In this document: positions 1 through 9,684 of the stretch, in pieces | How the letters are laid out: each line of letters starts with the position of its first letter | Numbering within the stretch: the first letter of the stretch is position 1 | NCBI GenBank assembly: GCA_030280995.1 | Contig: JASXTE010000011.1 | Span: 372,001-436,000, forward strand | DNA length: 64,000 nt | Direction of reading: 5' to 3' | From: Hemileia vastatrix | Lineage: Eukaryota > Basidiomycota > Pucciniomycetes > Pucciniales > Zaghouaniaceae | The notes under the pieces: model-generated | What the model was told of the DNA's origin: nothing | The model's input: the letters and a program-made list of their open reading frames with translations, nothing else | Database searches by the model: none | Position numbers and translations under genes: made by a program

Positions 1-954
1 AGCTGGTGGTGTGATGGTAAAGATGAGATTTTTGTCAATGCAGTATTGGCAAGGACCCATGTCAGTGGCAGATTTGGAAAGAAATCTGAACATGGTGAAT
101 GTGATATAGGAGAATGTGGACATTCACTATTGGAGGGAGGATGTTGTCTTCCAAGATCAGTGGAGCCCTTTGTTGGCCTGTTTGGTGTTGTTTCGATATG
201 TCTTAAATGGCATTGTATAATAATTGGGTGTTTTTCTGTAATTATTTGTTGAAAATTGAGACTGCGGAGATGTGGGTAATACCATTGGACAGCCCACGTT
301 TTTCTCTATATTTTATGTCTTGATGAAATTTTTCATATTCTAATTATTTAAGGGATTGTTTCTCATTTTTCATTTTAAAAGATTTCTGTTGAATTGTTTT
401 TTGCATTTAACGGGTTAAGTGCTTAGTACCATTACAATGGGCTAATTTCTCTCTATTTTTCATGTCACAATGTTGTTATAGCTTAATTATGTGTTTTAAA
501 GGTTTTAGTAGTCGTAGTAGATTTTTCTAAGTATTTTGGGTATTTTTTGGATGTTTTTGGTGGTTTTCTGGCTTCAGGGTTGTCCGGCCGCCTCAGACAG
601 GCCTCCCAACGTTGGGGGACCACCCACCTCAGTGATAGAAGGCTGGGAAGCATTTCTAGAGGGTATTTATGTAATTTGGCACTCAGAAACGCCAAATTTG
701 TTGATGTGCATGGGCTCTTAGATAGTGGTTTGTGTGTATATAGTGAATAAGACAGTTTGGGGCAACCTTAATCATCATAAAACTATCCGAAGGTGATATC
801 CTTTTTCCTCACTCAGTTTTTACTGTTTTTGGCCACAAGTAGCTGCGTTTGTTGCAAGGTTGGTTCTTCATATAACTCAACTTTGGAAACTGTTTTCTCT
901 GGTGTAGTCTTGCAAGCTATATCAAGTATTATTGTTTTCTCTGGTGTGGATTTG
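1..954. other. Unassigned left flank, possible edge of an LTR element
   Basis: No gene is recognised here. The first 250 bases are open in frame 1, but the translation matches nothing I know. At 131-141 there is a purine run (GGAGGGAGGA) followed by TGTTGTC. The family B elements further right have the same purine run followed by TGTGGTAG as polypurine tract and LTR start, so this could be the end of another LTR element with its LTR running right until it is cut by the LTR at 955. The LTR body is not recognisably similar to family B. Low confidence. Confidence 0.25.
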
Positions 955-1733
955 TGTCAAGGGTCTTTCAAGTCTAGAAGGTTTTTCACAACAGTCCAAT
1001 AGCTGTAACAAAGGGATTTGTGGATTTCAATCTTGGGGTACGTATTTCCTTATCTTCTCAAATATTTACTCAATAGAAAAAGGTAAACAATTAAATTATT
1101 ATTATAATTAATGGATTAGAGTTATGTGAATGTAAATACTAAAGCAATAATAGATAGTAATAAATATTTTAAGTAGTTTTAATAAATAAGTCAGTAATGG
1201 AATGCTGAAAAACAACCAAAAGAGAGGCCTTATATAGGCAAAGGAGGGACAAAGCACAAAAATAAAATTCTAAAAACAGTAGTATGAGAGAGAGAGAAAA
1301 TGAATATTCCAGAAGTAACATTTTCAAATAATAAAGTTGTTCTAAAAAGAAGGCGTCAAAAAGATGTATTTTCAGGGTATGTCAGGAATACATTAATTTA
1401 TTTAATATTTACCGCAAAGGTCAATTCTAAATAAGAATTTTGAATTTTTTGTATATATTTATTTTTATTTGAATATTAAAAGTATATTTTAATTTTAAAA
1501 TATATTTTTATTTCTTTCAACCTGTCAAAGAGCACGGTGTTAGAGAATTAAAATATAAGGGACATTTTCATATTTTATTTTAATTTTTCATTAATTTTAC
1601 CATTCTGTAATTAGTTGATTTATTATAGGTAAATTTAATGTAAATAATTTATAATTAAATAATTAAAATAATAAGGTGTGGCCTCATCCAGTAAATAATT
1701 AATTATTTAACTGGGTAAGTCTAGCAGCCTGGC
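955..1733 (-). repeat. Older family A LTR (3' LTR of element A2), split by A1
   Basis: The segment starts TGTCAAGG and shares its layout with the two A1 LTRs: a TACGTATTT block, AGAGAGGCCTTATATAGGCAAAGG, a GGCGTCAAAAAG block and the end GTAAGTCTAGCAGCCTGGC. It is clearly more diverged than the two A1 LTRs are from each other. Its last five bases (TGACA) lie at 10513-10517, on the far side of A1. The internal end of element A2 follows them directly, so this is the A2 3' LTR, read on the minus strand. Confidence 0.8.
1729..1733. repeat. Target site duplication CTGGC, left copy (A1)
   Basis: CTGGC directly precedes the TGTCA end of A1 and recurs directly after its TGACA end at 10508-10512. Removing A1 and one CTGGC restores a continuous family A LTR end. 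Five base pairs is the usual duplication size for Ty3/gypsy integrases. Confidence 0.9.
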
Positions 1734-2556
1734 TGTCAAGGTATACTTTTTGTCTAGAAGATTTGGTACGTAGTTCTACGAGGATTTAAAAGGCTATAAT
1801 GGGTTCTCAACAGATTTGTACGTATTTCTTAATTCAAGTTGAATTTTTTACTCAATAAAAGAGGTAGGTTTTAAAATATTAATATAAATTATACTTTAGA
1901 ATTACGCTATTGTAAATACTAATAATATAGAATATAAGAATAAGTGTTTAGTTGGTTATTGTTGTAATAAAATGAGTTGGTAAAATAGAATGATCAAAAG
2001 ACAACAAAAAGAGAGGCCTTTTATAGGCAAAGGAGAGACAAAGCACGGAAAACAAATTCTAAAAACAGTAGGAAAAGAGAGAGAAAAAGAACATTCCAGA
2101 AAAGTATTTCAAATGATAAAGTTATTCTAAAAAGAAGGCGTCAAAAAAGATGTATTTACAGAGTATGTCAGAAATACATCAATATTTTCAATATTTACTG
2201 TAAATGTCAGTCCCAAATAAGAAATTTGATTTGTTTGTATATATTTAATATTATTTGAATATTTAAATCTTATTTTATCTTGATAGTTTATTTTCTTTAA
2301 ATATAAAGTTTGATTTTTCCCAACCTGTCAATTGAGCACGGTGCTAGAGAAAAATATAAGGGACAAAATTATAATTTTAATTTTACTTATTTATTTAATT
2401 AATTAATTAAATTTTTACATTCTGTAACTAGTTAATTTATAACTAATTTTAATGTAACTAAATGATAATTAAATAATAATTAAAGATGATAAGGTGCGGC
2501 TTCATCCAGTAAATAATTGCTTATTTCACTGGGTAAGTCTGGTAGCCTGGCTGACA
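1734..2556 (-). repeat. A1 3' LTR
   Basis: 823 bp, bounded by TGTCA and TGACA. On the minus strand it holds a TATA-like TATAAAAGG (2017-2025). It is the same length as the right LTR and about 99 percent identical to it by eye. Confidence 0.93.
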
Positions 2557-2566
2557 CTCCCTTACT
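2557..2566 (-). promoter_or_regulatory. A1 polypurine tract
   Basis: In the element sense AGTAAGGGAG lies directly before the 3' LTR, where plus-strand DNA synthesis is primed in LTR retrotransposons. A T-rich stretch precedes it. The same AGGGAG-LTR junction is kept in A2 at 10518-10523. Confidence 0.7.
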
Positions 2567-2597
2567 CTAAAAAAAAATAATAAAAAAAAAAAAAATG

Positions 2598-3536
2598 CTA
2601 TGATTTTTTCTTCTTATACTTTTTTAGTAGAGTAGGAAGATTAGATATCTCCTTCCCAGGTATCCAAGAATCATATTCAGATGATTTATTCTTGAATCTC
2701 AATAAGTATTCTGTACCTTTCTCAGCAGTGACTATTCTGTCATTTAATATTTTTTCAATTTCTGCTGTCTCAGTGATTTCATTTGGGGTTTTCTTTGGTC
2801 TACCCCTCCTTCTTGGAAATAAATCACTATTGGATGTGTAAGGTTTCAAAAGAGATATTGGAAAAACAGGATGTTTTCTGTCATATGGGGAATACAGAAT
2901 AACTTCAACTGCATTATCTCCAATCATTCTTCTGACAACAAAAGGACCAACAAATGGATCTTTTAATTTGTTATTACCTTGTAAGTTGAAGTGGACTGTA
3001 GAAATCAACAATTCATCACCCTTTTTAAAAGTGTATTCTTTATGGGATTTGTCCCATCTTTTCTTCTCATATTCAAATGATTTTTCAATACATTTTTGAG
3101 CATGATTTCTGCATAGTTGTTGCATTTGAAGAAAAGATTTTACACCAGGATGTATATCCAATTTAGGTATTTTGTTATTGAGAATTTGGGCAGGAGTATT
3201 AGGAACATATCCAAGCCAGAGCTCAAAAGGCTTTCTTTGAGTAACAGAATGAACAGTGCTATTATAAGCAAATTCTAACCCAGGAAGTAAGGTAACCCAA
3301 TCATGAGTGAATCTTTCATTATCTTTATACTCAAGGCCAAAGGCACAATATCTTCTTATCATGTCTTCTAAAGTCTGAATCATTCTTTCAGCTAAACCAT
3401 CAGTCTGAGGGTGATGGGCAGTAGAAAGTTTCAGATCACAACCACAAACATCCATCAGAGACATCCAGAATTCAGAAGTAAATTTAGGGTCTCTGTCAGA
3501 GATTATGGCTTTAGGAAAACCAGCAGTATTAAACAT
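2598..3536 (-). CDS. A1 integrase, C-terminal part (after nonsense codon)
   Basis: This continues the long frame in phase after the TAG at 3543-3545, so with that one codon restored the element would have a single frame of about 2007 residues. It holds the second and third catalytic residues of the DDE core (SDRDP and LAERM), then a GPF-type domain (DPFVGPFVVRRM). The tail (YLLRFKNKSSEYDSWIPGKEISN) resembles a chromodomain-like fold but is short of clear cage residues. It cannot be made as a free protein in any obvious way and is best seen as the downstream half of a broken gene. Confidence 0.88.
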   Translation of the reverse strand: MFNTAGFPKAIISDRDPKFTSEFWMSLMDVCGCDLKLSTAHHPQTDGLAERMIQTLEDMIRRYCAFGLEYKDNERFTHDWVTLLPGLEFAYNSTVHSVTQRKPFELWLGYVPNTPAQILNNKIPKLDIHPGVKSFLQMQQLCRNHAQKCIEKSFEYEKKRWDKSHKEYTFKKGDELLISTVHFNLQGNNKLKDPFVGPFVVRRMIGDNAVEVILYSPYDRKHPVFPISLLKPYTSNSDLFPRRRGRPKKTPNEITETAEIEKILNDRIVTAEKGTEYLLRFKNKSSEYDSWIPGKEISNLPTLLKKYKKKKS

Positions 3537-3542
3537 ATGAGA

Positions 3543-6500
3543 CTACCATAAGAAAGCTAATTCTTTAGTGGAAACATCCTTGTGGGTAGCGATAAATTTA
3601 CACATTTTTGTGAATCTGTCCACAATAACCCAACAAGAGTTATAACTGTCTTTACCAGCAATAGGTAATCCTGTTACAAAATCCATGTTTATTATTTGCC
3701 ATGGGGCATCAGGAGGTTCAATATGTTGCATTAATCCTGCTCTTTTACCAGTTAATCTTTTTGATTTTTGGCATGAATCACCGGATTCAACATATAATTT
3801 TGTGTCTTCAGACATATTAGCCCACCAAGCAGTGTTCTTAATTCTGATCATTGTTTTGTCAAGATCAAAATGTCCAGCTAATATGTCATCATGACAAATT
3901 TTCAAGATGATTTCTTTCATAGAAGGAGGAATAACAATAACATTACTCAAGTTTCTTCTATAATATAGATATCCTTCATCAATTGAAAATTTTCCTTTTT
4001 CCAAACCTTTTTGGTACTTTGGTGGAAGGGTTTTAAGTAATGCTTGTATTGAAGCATTCTTTGGATCATTTAATATGGTGCATAACTTTTTCAAGTCAGT
4101 GTCCTTATCATATGATTCCAGAATAAGCTGTAATAGCTCTTCCTCCATATCAACCACATATATCCCATGGATATGGATAATTTCATCCTCAGGATCATAT
4201 GCAGGATTTGAGTCATCATTTGGTAAGGGTAACCTTGATAACATATCCACATTTGAGTGACAAATACCAGCTTTGTGAATAATTGTCATTCTCCCTCTGT
4301 ACTCTTGAACAGCCAGCTGCCATCTAAACATATGTCTATTAGGTGTTTTCAAGTTTAAAAGGGATTTAACTGCACTGCAGTCAGTGACAAGTTCAAATTT
4401 CTGGTCATCTAGGTAGTAATGAAGCTTTTCTAGAGCCCATACTACAGCTAAACACTCTAATTGAGTAGCAACATATTTCAATTCACTATTTCTCAAGGTT
4501 CTTGAAATATAACAAATTACTACTTCTGAAACTTTATCATTTATCACTTGTTTTTGATGGAGGGCAGCACCAAGACCAATGAAACTGGCATCAGTGTACA
4601 AAACAAATGGTTGATCAAAGTCAGGTAAAGCAAGAATTGGTGCTGACATCAAACAGTGTTTCATAGTGTCAAAGGCTCTTTGTCTTTCACTATTCCAGAC
4701 AAAAGCAACATCCTTTCTAGTTAATTGGGTAAGGGGTAAAGCTATGACTTGGTAATTTTTAATATACTGTCTATAGTATCCACACATTCCCAAAAAACTT
4801 TGGAGCTCTCTTACTGTTGTAGGAGCTTTCACCTGTTGTATGGCTGCCACTTTGTTCTGGTCAACACATATCTGTAAGCCTGAAACAACATGACCAAGAA
4901 CTTTTAAAGAATGGAAACCAAATTTACATTTCTTCAAAGCAAGTGTCATATTTATTTTGTCCATTTTCTGGAATACTTTACACAGGTGTTTAAGATGGTC
5001 CTCAAATGTTTTTGAGAATATAATGATATCATCAATATAAACCATCATCCAACCTTCAATTATCTCTTGATGGAATGTGTTATCCATTACTTTTTGGAAA
5101 ACTGAAGGGGCATTTTTAGGGCCAAAAGGCATCCTAATATACTTATAAATACCCATATGAGTGGCAATCATCAGAAAGTTCTGAGAATTTTTCTCAACAG
5201 GTACCTGGTGATATCCCTTATTACCATCCAAACAGCTGATATATTTAGCACCCTGTAAAGTAGCATGTATAGAGCTGATTCTAGGTAAAGGATAGATATC
5301 ATTAACAGTATAAGTATTTAGTGCTCTATAATCACCACATAACCTGGCTTTATCTTTCTCATAAGAAATTAGGACAGGTGAGATAACACAATATTTAGGT
5401 GTTTCAACTACCTTTTCAATAATATTCATTTTTAAAAGGGTAGAGATATTATCTTCAATATCTTTTCTCTTTGTGGGAGAAGCAGGATAAGGCTTCTTCT
5501 TTAAACTAGGTGGTATATCAGTTAATGTGCAAGACAATAAAAGTTTCATTTCCTCTTTAACTAATCCCAGTTCATGTGACCCATGAGCAAAGGCCATAGG
5601 AAAAGATTTTAGCAAGTTAATGATGGAATCTTTATCCTCACCAGAAAGTTGTTCTCCAAAAGAGGCATTGTCAATTTCAGACATAAGGGCATGCATTTCC
5701 TTTGTAGATCTTCCTTTATATTGAACCACAGAATTACATGTGTTCAATTCTGGTTTTAATAATTTTTTAGGGGAGGAAATTTTAAATTTTCTCTTCCCAT
5801 TCAACCCCATTGTGAAACATTGGTTTGAAGGATCCAATTTTATGCCATACTTGGTTAAAATATCATTCCCTACAATAAACCAATTGCTCAAGTTATCATT
5901 TTTCATGACAACAAAATCACAAATAGCTCTTACAAATCCATGGTTATATTTAAAAAACACTGTGGCTTTGTATTTACCAATGGGGGACAAAACAGAGCCA
6001 TACCCTCTCCAATTTTCAGAAATGATAGGCAACAGTTTAGATTTATAGTCTTGATCTACTGAGGCAAGTGCTCTTTCAGATACTACACTTCCTCCAACTC
6101 CAGAATCCAGAACAACTTCAATGCTGGTTCCATTAATCAAGACTGGTGCCTTAAGAGGGGCAATAACAATTGAGTTATCCTCAATGTTCTTTATGATCTC
6201 AGCATCCTCAACTGCAGATAAATCATTATTATCAACGTCAATAGTATTCAAATAATGAATATCTTCTTCCAGGATCAAGATTTCTTGTTGAGATTCATAT
6301 GAAATATTGCTGGCCCAATCACTTGATGTATCATCCAGTGCCACTGTGTCATCAGCATGCTCCTCTGTTTGTTCCACAAGATTTATCTTCTTGTCACAAA
6401 CATGGCCTTTCTGCCAAGGCTTGTTGCACTTGAAGCAAGTGTTTGTTGCATACTTCTTTGGTGCAACAGGGGCAGAAGGTTTACCAACCTTTTCCAGAGG

Positions 6501-8621
6501 TTTTTGTTGGTAAGTGGAGGGTTTCTCCAAAGGGGTCCTAGGAATGAATCTTCTTGCATCATACTTATTGTTTAGAAGTATCTCATTGCAAGTATTAATG
6601 AAAGAAGAGGGTTCTTTGGAGAACTCAGTCCTAGCCACAATCAAGTCTCTCAGAGACATTGTTAATTTATAGAGGATCCTGTCCTTCCATAAATCAAACT
6701 CCATATTTGGGTCCATTGCCCTTAAGATTTTTACAAGTTTCATTAAAAACTCAATAGGTTTATCAGTAGAAGAGCTATATCTAGTTTCCTCATACTGCCT
6801 TTGTTGAGCCATTCTGAACTTGGAGCCACCAAATTGTGCTTTAATTAATTTCTTCCAATCCTCCCATGAATAGTCATTCCCATCCAGGAGAACAGATTCA
6901 TACCACATCAGGGCAACATTAGTGAACAAAGAAATTAATTTGGACACAATTTCCTCATCTGGGAGTTTGTAAGAATTTTTTAAATTATCAATTCTGCAAA
7001 TAAATTGTTGCCAATCAGAGGAAGAATCACCATCAAATGTTGGGTACTGGTCAAGTTTTGGCCAATTCTTTTGATTTGAAGGAGTCTCCTTAGTACTAGC
7101 TTGTTTCTGAGTAAGAAGCAGCTGTAATTTCTCTAATTGTGCTGAAATCTCATTGTTTAATCCTTCTGTTGCAGATCCTGGTGCATCATCAGTTTTTGAT
7201 GGAAACTCAGTGTTATCAACAGGTATTTCTGGATCAATTTTTATTTTAGATGAACTAGCCACAGGTACTGGTTGAGAATCCTGCACTATATGTTCCTTCA
7301 CAGAATTGTCAGAATATTTTTGGTCATTTAACAATGAATTCAATGTTTCTTCAATGGTTGTTAGTCTTGTTTTCATTCTTGGAAGACTAGATAAACTTTC
7401 ATTGACAGTTGCAAAAGATAATTGATTTTTATGTTGAAAAGATGACAACTGGTCACTCAATCTTTTCAGATTTATCTTATCTATCTCTACCTCCTGGCAA
7501 CAGGCAGATACAGTATCTTTTAGTTTAGACAAATCATTTTTTATATTTTGCCATAAAGCAATTTTCTTTTCATGGGTTGCTTTGTAATGAGACAATTCAT
7601 CAGAGACTCTCTGTGCTTCACTTTTTAATGCTTGATAACCCTGATCAGTTAACAAACTATTATATCTCTGAGTCAATTGCATATTGTTCATTATATGATT
7701 TTGCTTGGCAATAATATCTCTCAAGTGCTCATCATTAATTCTTGCTACATCTGGAGTGTTTCTCAATAAGGAAACTGAGTAACTTTCCAGACTCTCATAG
7801 AACTCAGGGTCAAGAGTTTCATCAATCACAGCCATATCAGGATTAATCATTGAGGTAGCAATTAAAAAAAATGGATTGGATACATGAGATAACTGTCTAC
7901 TATTCCCAGCCTCTATAGGTCTCAAGGTTTCATCTTGCCTTCCAGATTTACCTGAAGGAACAGAGTCAGCCACAAGAAAAGGCACTTGAGAATCAATAGA
8001 GGGACATACCAGGGTTTGCTGGGTATCACCATATTGGGCTTCCTTCTTCTTTTGCCTCCTTGATAAGGGTGGGGAGGAGTGGGATTGGTCTGGGTGGGCC
8101 TTGATGGACCTACCTGAGGTAACTGATGCTGGTTTTGAGCCAAGTAGTCCCACTGAGTGTTGAGCCAGTCCCACTGCCACTTGGACACTTCTACCATCTC
8201 TTGGGATTGGGGAGCCAATTGTTGTTGATCCCTGGGAGGAAGAGGTTTCCTTTTCTCTTGGAGAGAAGTATTTTTTCTTTTCTCCCATTCTTCCAAGGCA
8301 TCTACCCTTACCTTTAGTTTTAAGCTGTCTGTCTTTAACTCCTTTATGTGGGTTGACAGATTCTTTATCTGCTGGGACAAAGGCATCTTTTTTATCTTGA
8401 AGCCTCTTGGAAGCTCTTCTGGTGGGTTTGTCTTGGGTTTCTGATCCTGAGTATTGTCCACTAGGATTTCTACTTCTTCCATTTCCACATCCTGTTTGGG
8501 GCAAGGATTTATTAGTTTGAGAAATTCTTCTTGTTAAAGGAGAACTTACAGAAGTAGGCTCATCATAATCAATTAAGTCTAGTTCTTCTTCACGTGCAGT
8601 AAAACCACTTTGATCAGTCAT
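3543..8621 (-). CDS. A1 Gag-protease-RT-RNase H-integrase polyprotein, first part
   Basis: A 1692-residue frame. Residues about 290-480 are predicted coiled-coil-like Gag; a zinc knuckle variant CFKCNKPWQKGHVC lies near 727; the protease motif VLDSG near 839; the RT has CLDGNKGYHQV, RMPFGPKNAPSVFQ and the catalytic YIDD near 1196; RNase H has YTDAS near 1343. Integrase begins with a zinc domain in which the first cysteine of the CxxC pair is glycine (ESGDSC); the older copy A2 has SCDSC there. The first catalytic Asp (NMDF) is near 1645. The frame ends at TAG (3543-3545) after AFLW. A2 has TGG at the matching place, so this is a point mutation inside integrase, not a natural end. The product would make element DNA from RNA in virus-like particles. 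Confidence 0.9.
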   Translation of the reverse strand: MTDQSGFTAREEELDLIDYDEPTSVSSPLTRRISQTNKSLPQTGCGNGRSRNPSGQYSGSETQDKPTRRASKRLQDKKDAFVPADKESVNPHKGVKDRQLKTKGKGRCLGRMGEKKKYFSPREKETSSSQGSTTIGSPIPRDGRSVQVAVGLAQHSVGLLGSKPASVTSGRSIKAHPDQSHSSPPLSRRQKKKEAQYGDTQQTLVCPSIDSQVPFLVADSVPSGKSGRQDETLRPIEAGNSRQLSHVSNPFFLIATSMINPDMAVIDETLDPEFYESLESYSVSLLRNTPDVARINDEHLRDIIAKQNHIMNNMQLTQRYNSLLTDQGYQALKSEAQRVSDELSHYKATHEKKIALWQNIKNDLSKLKDTVSACCQEVEIDKINLKRLSDQLSSFQHKNQLSFATVNESLSSLPRMKTRLTTIEETLNSLLNDQKYSDNSVKEHIVQDSQPVPVASSSKIKIDPEIPVDNTEFPSKTDDAPGSATEGLNNEISAQLEKLQLLLTQKQASTKETPSNQKNWPKLDQYPTFDGDSSSDWQQFICRIDNLKNSYKLPDEEIVSKLISLFTNVALMWYESVLLDGNDYSWEDWKKLIKAQFGGSKFRMAQQRQYEETRYSSSTDKPIEFLMKLVKILRAMDPNMEFDLWKDRILYKLTMSLRDLIVARTEFSKEPSSFINTCNEILLNNKYDARRFIPRTPLEKPSTYQQKPLEKVGKPSAPVAPKKYATNTCFKCNKPWQKGHVCDKKINLVEQTEEHADDTVALDDTSSDWASNISYESQQEILILEEDIHYLNTIDVDNNDLSAVEDAEIIKNIEDNSIVIAPLKAPVLINGTSIEVVLDSGVGGSVVSERALASVDQDYKSKLLPIISENWRGYGSVLSPIGKYKATVFFKYNHGFVRAICDFVVMKNDNLSNWFIVGNDILTKYGIKLDPSNQCFTMGLNGKRKFKISSPKKLLKPELNTCNSVVQYKGRSTKEMHALMSEIDNASFGEQLSGEDKDSIINLLKSFPMAFAHGSHELGLVKEEMKLLLSCTLTDIPPSLKKKPYPASPTKRKDIEDNISTLLKMNIIEKVVETPKYCVISPVLISYEKDKARLCGDYRALNTYTVNDIYPLPRISSIHATLQGAKYISCLDGNKGYHQVPVEKNSQNFLMIATHMGIYKYIRMPFGPKNAPSVFQKVMDNTFHQEIIEGWMMVYIDDIIIFSKTFEDHLKHLCKVFQKMDKINMTLALKKCKFGFHSLKVLGHVVSGLQICVDQNKVAAIQQVKAPTTVRELQSFLGMCGYYRQYIKNYQVIALPLTQLTRKDVAFVWNSERQRAFDTMKHCLMSAPILALPDFDQPFVLYTDASFIGLGAALHQKQVINDKVSEVVICYISRTLRNSELKYVATQLECLAVVWALEKLHYYLDDQKFELVTDCSAVKSLLNLKTPNRHMFRWQLAVQEYRGRMTIIHKAGICHSNVDMLSRLPLPNDDSNPAYDPEDEIIHIHGIYVVDMEEELLQLILESYDKDTDLKKLCTILNDPKNASIQALLKTLPPKYQKGLEKGKFSIDEGYLYYRRNLSNVIVIPPSMKEIILKICHDDILAGHFDLDKTMIRIKNTAWWANMSEDTKLYVESGDSCQKSKRLTGKRAGLMQHIEPPDAPWQIINMDFVTGLPIAGKDSYNSCWVIVDRFTKMCKFIATHKDVSTKELAFLW
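7922..8488 (-). CDS. Overlapping alternative-frame ORF inside A1 gag
   Basis: A 188-codon frame, shifted +1 relative to the long gag-pol frame. It would normally be dismissed as a shadow. However, A3 keeps the same frame at 18142-18660 with clear protein similarity: PRGFKIKKMPLSQQIKNLS against LKGINIKKIPLNQQFNNFS, and later WQWDWL, GPSRP and PPHPYQ against WKWDYL, GPSRT and PPHPYQ. By eye the main frame is less conserved over this interval. It could be a separate accessory protein, or the true N-terminal Gag frame joined to the rest by a frameshift. It is hydrophilic and proline/glutamine-rich; its function is unknown. Confidence 0.55.
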   Translation of the reverse strand: MEMEEVEILVDNTQDQKPKTNPPEELPRGFKIKKMPLSQQIKNLSTHIKELKTDSLKLKVRVDALEEWEKRKNTSLQEKRKPLPPRDQQQLAPQSQEMVEVSKWQWDWLNTQWDYLAQNQHQLPQVGPSRPTQTNPTPPHPYQGGKRRRKPNMVIPSKPWYVPLLILKCLFLWLTLFLQVNLEGKMKP

Positions 8622-8719
8622 TTTAAGATTCTACTGAAATGAAGAAAAAGAGACAAAATTAATTAGTCTTTTATTTTTAATTTTTATTTAACAGAAATAA
8701 AATAAAAATAAATAAAAAA

Positions 8720-9345
8720 AAATCTTTTTAGGATAAAAATCGACTTAAATAAAATTAATAAAAACAAATTTAAAACCAGGATAATGCAATCAACTGTAGA
8801 AATAAATTAGAATTTCTATTAATTTTTATTTTCAGGATTTAAATCAACTAATTTATTACCAGGATTTATTGTCAACTGAAATAATCAAATATGAATCTTT
8901 ATCAATAAAAATTATTTTAACTTATTAATTAACTACCAGGACTTAATGTCAACTGAAGTAATTTAAATATGAATTTTATTACTTAAAAAGATTTATTGGA
9001 TTACCAGGACTCAAAGTCAACTGAATTAGTGAAATGTTAATTATTTAATAAAAAAGAAATATAATTGTCAGGACAATTTGTCAACTGGAACAATTAATTA
9101 ATCAGGACAAATGTCAACTGAAAAATTAAAATAATTATTTTATTTAATAAAATATTTTATTGTCAGGACAGTTTGTCAACTGGAACAATTAAAATTCAAA
9201 TTAATCAGGACAATTGTCAACTGAAAAATGATAATAATTAATACTAATATATAATTATTTTATTACCTCTGGGACTAAGAACAGTTGTTGCTCTATTATG
9301 GTCAACCAGGAAAAATAAAAAAAAAATATAATAATAAAATTAAAT
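8720..9345. repeat. Array of GAY...RTC-AACTG hairpin motifs in A1 leader
   Basis: On the plus strand about eleven units recur every 40-80 bases: AGGAT or AGGAC, a short loop, ATC or GTC, then AACTG or AACTA. Examples are CAGGACTCAAAGTCAACTG, CAGGACAATTTGTCAACTGG and CAGGATTTAAATCAACT. The three-base stems change together (GAT with ATC, GAC with GTC). The last unit (about 9281-9308) is longer, with GACTAAGAAC on one side and TCAACC on the other. The A3 leader has comparable units. Confidence 0.7.
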
Positions 9346-9511
9346 TCCAATTACCAGACACCTCCCCCTGCAAAATGAGCAAATTAATGCCACTTACAGA
9401 GTGCTGAGTAAAAGGAAATACGTAGCAAATGAAGAGTGAAGAGTAACCCACAAATAGTAATTACAATAATTACCACAATATATACGATCTTTAGTCAGTA
9501 TATGAACTTAA

Positions 9512-9542
9512 GTTTTGGAGCACGGTTCGATTCCCGTTCGCA
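9512..9542 (+). other. tRNA T-arm-like fragment in A1 leader
   Basis: The plus strand reads GCACGGTTCGATTCCCGT, which resembles a tRNA T-stem and T-loop (GGTTCGATTCC). I could not build a full cloverleaf around it. In the element sense it is the complement of a tRNA, so it could be an extra primer contact or a remnant. A3 has the weaker CTTGGTTCAATTCATGG at the matching place (about 19365). Confidence 0.35.
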
Positions 9543-9668
9543 GCAAAAACTTTTATCACGTGACGTATGATGTTTGTCGTTTTCTTGCCTCCACTCGTCC
9601 CTTACAGGTGCTTCTACGCCGATGGTCCTCTCGATTACGCCTCAAGTAACGTTGCGCCGTCGATATTT

Positions 9669-9682
9669 CGGAAAGGCCCCCA
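9669..9682 (-). promoter_or_regulatory. A1 primer-binding region
   Basis: In the element sense TGGGGGCCTTTCC lies two bases inside the 5' LTR, the usual place for a primer-binding site starting with TGG. A3 keeps TGGAGGCCTTTCC at the same distance from its LTR-like boundary (19469-19481). I cannot name the matching tRNA. Confidence 0.5.
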
Positions 9683-9684
9683 AT

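Larger units (their letters stand above)
8622..9684 (-). other. A1 5' leader
   Basis: About 1.06 kb between the 5' LTR and the gag start without a credible ORF. It holds the primer-binding region next to the LTR, a short tRNA-like T-arm sequence and an array of about eleven short inverted repeats (separate entries). Such a long structured leader is a likely place for packaging or translation-control signals; that is inference. Confidence 0.6.

Noticed and set aside
483..1002. Short ORFs at 483-695, 536-750 and 793-1002
   Set aside because: All are below 75 codons, overlap each other on both strands, and show no similarity or start context.
955..2556. Tandem pair of LTRs from LTR-LTR recombination
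   Set aside because: The CTGGC duplication and the leftover TGACA at 10513 show a nested insertion instead.
9505..9590. Complete tRNA gene
   Set aside because: Only the T-arm resembles a tRNA; no D-arm, anticodon arm or acceptor stem could be placed.
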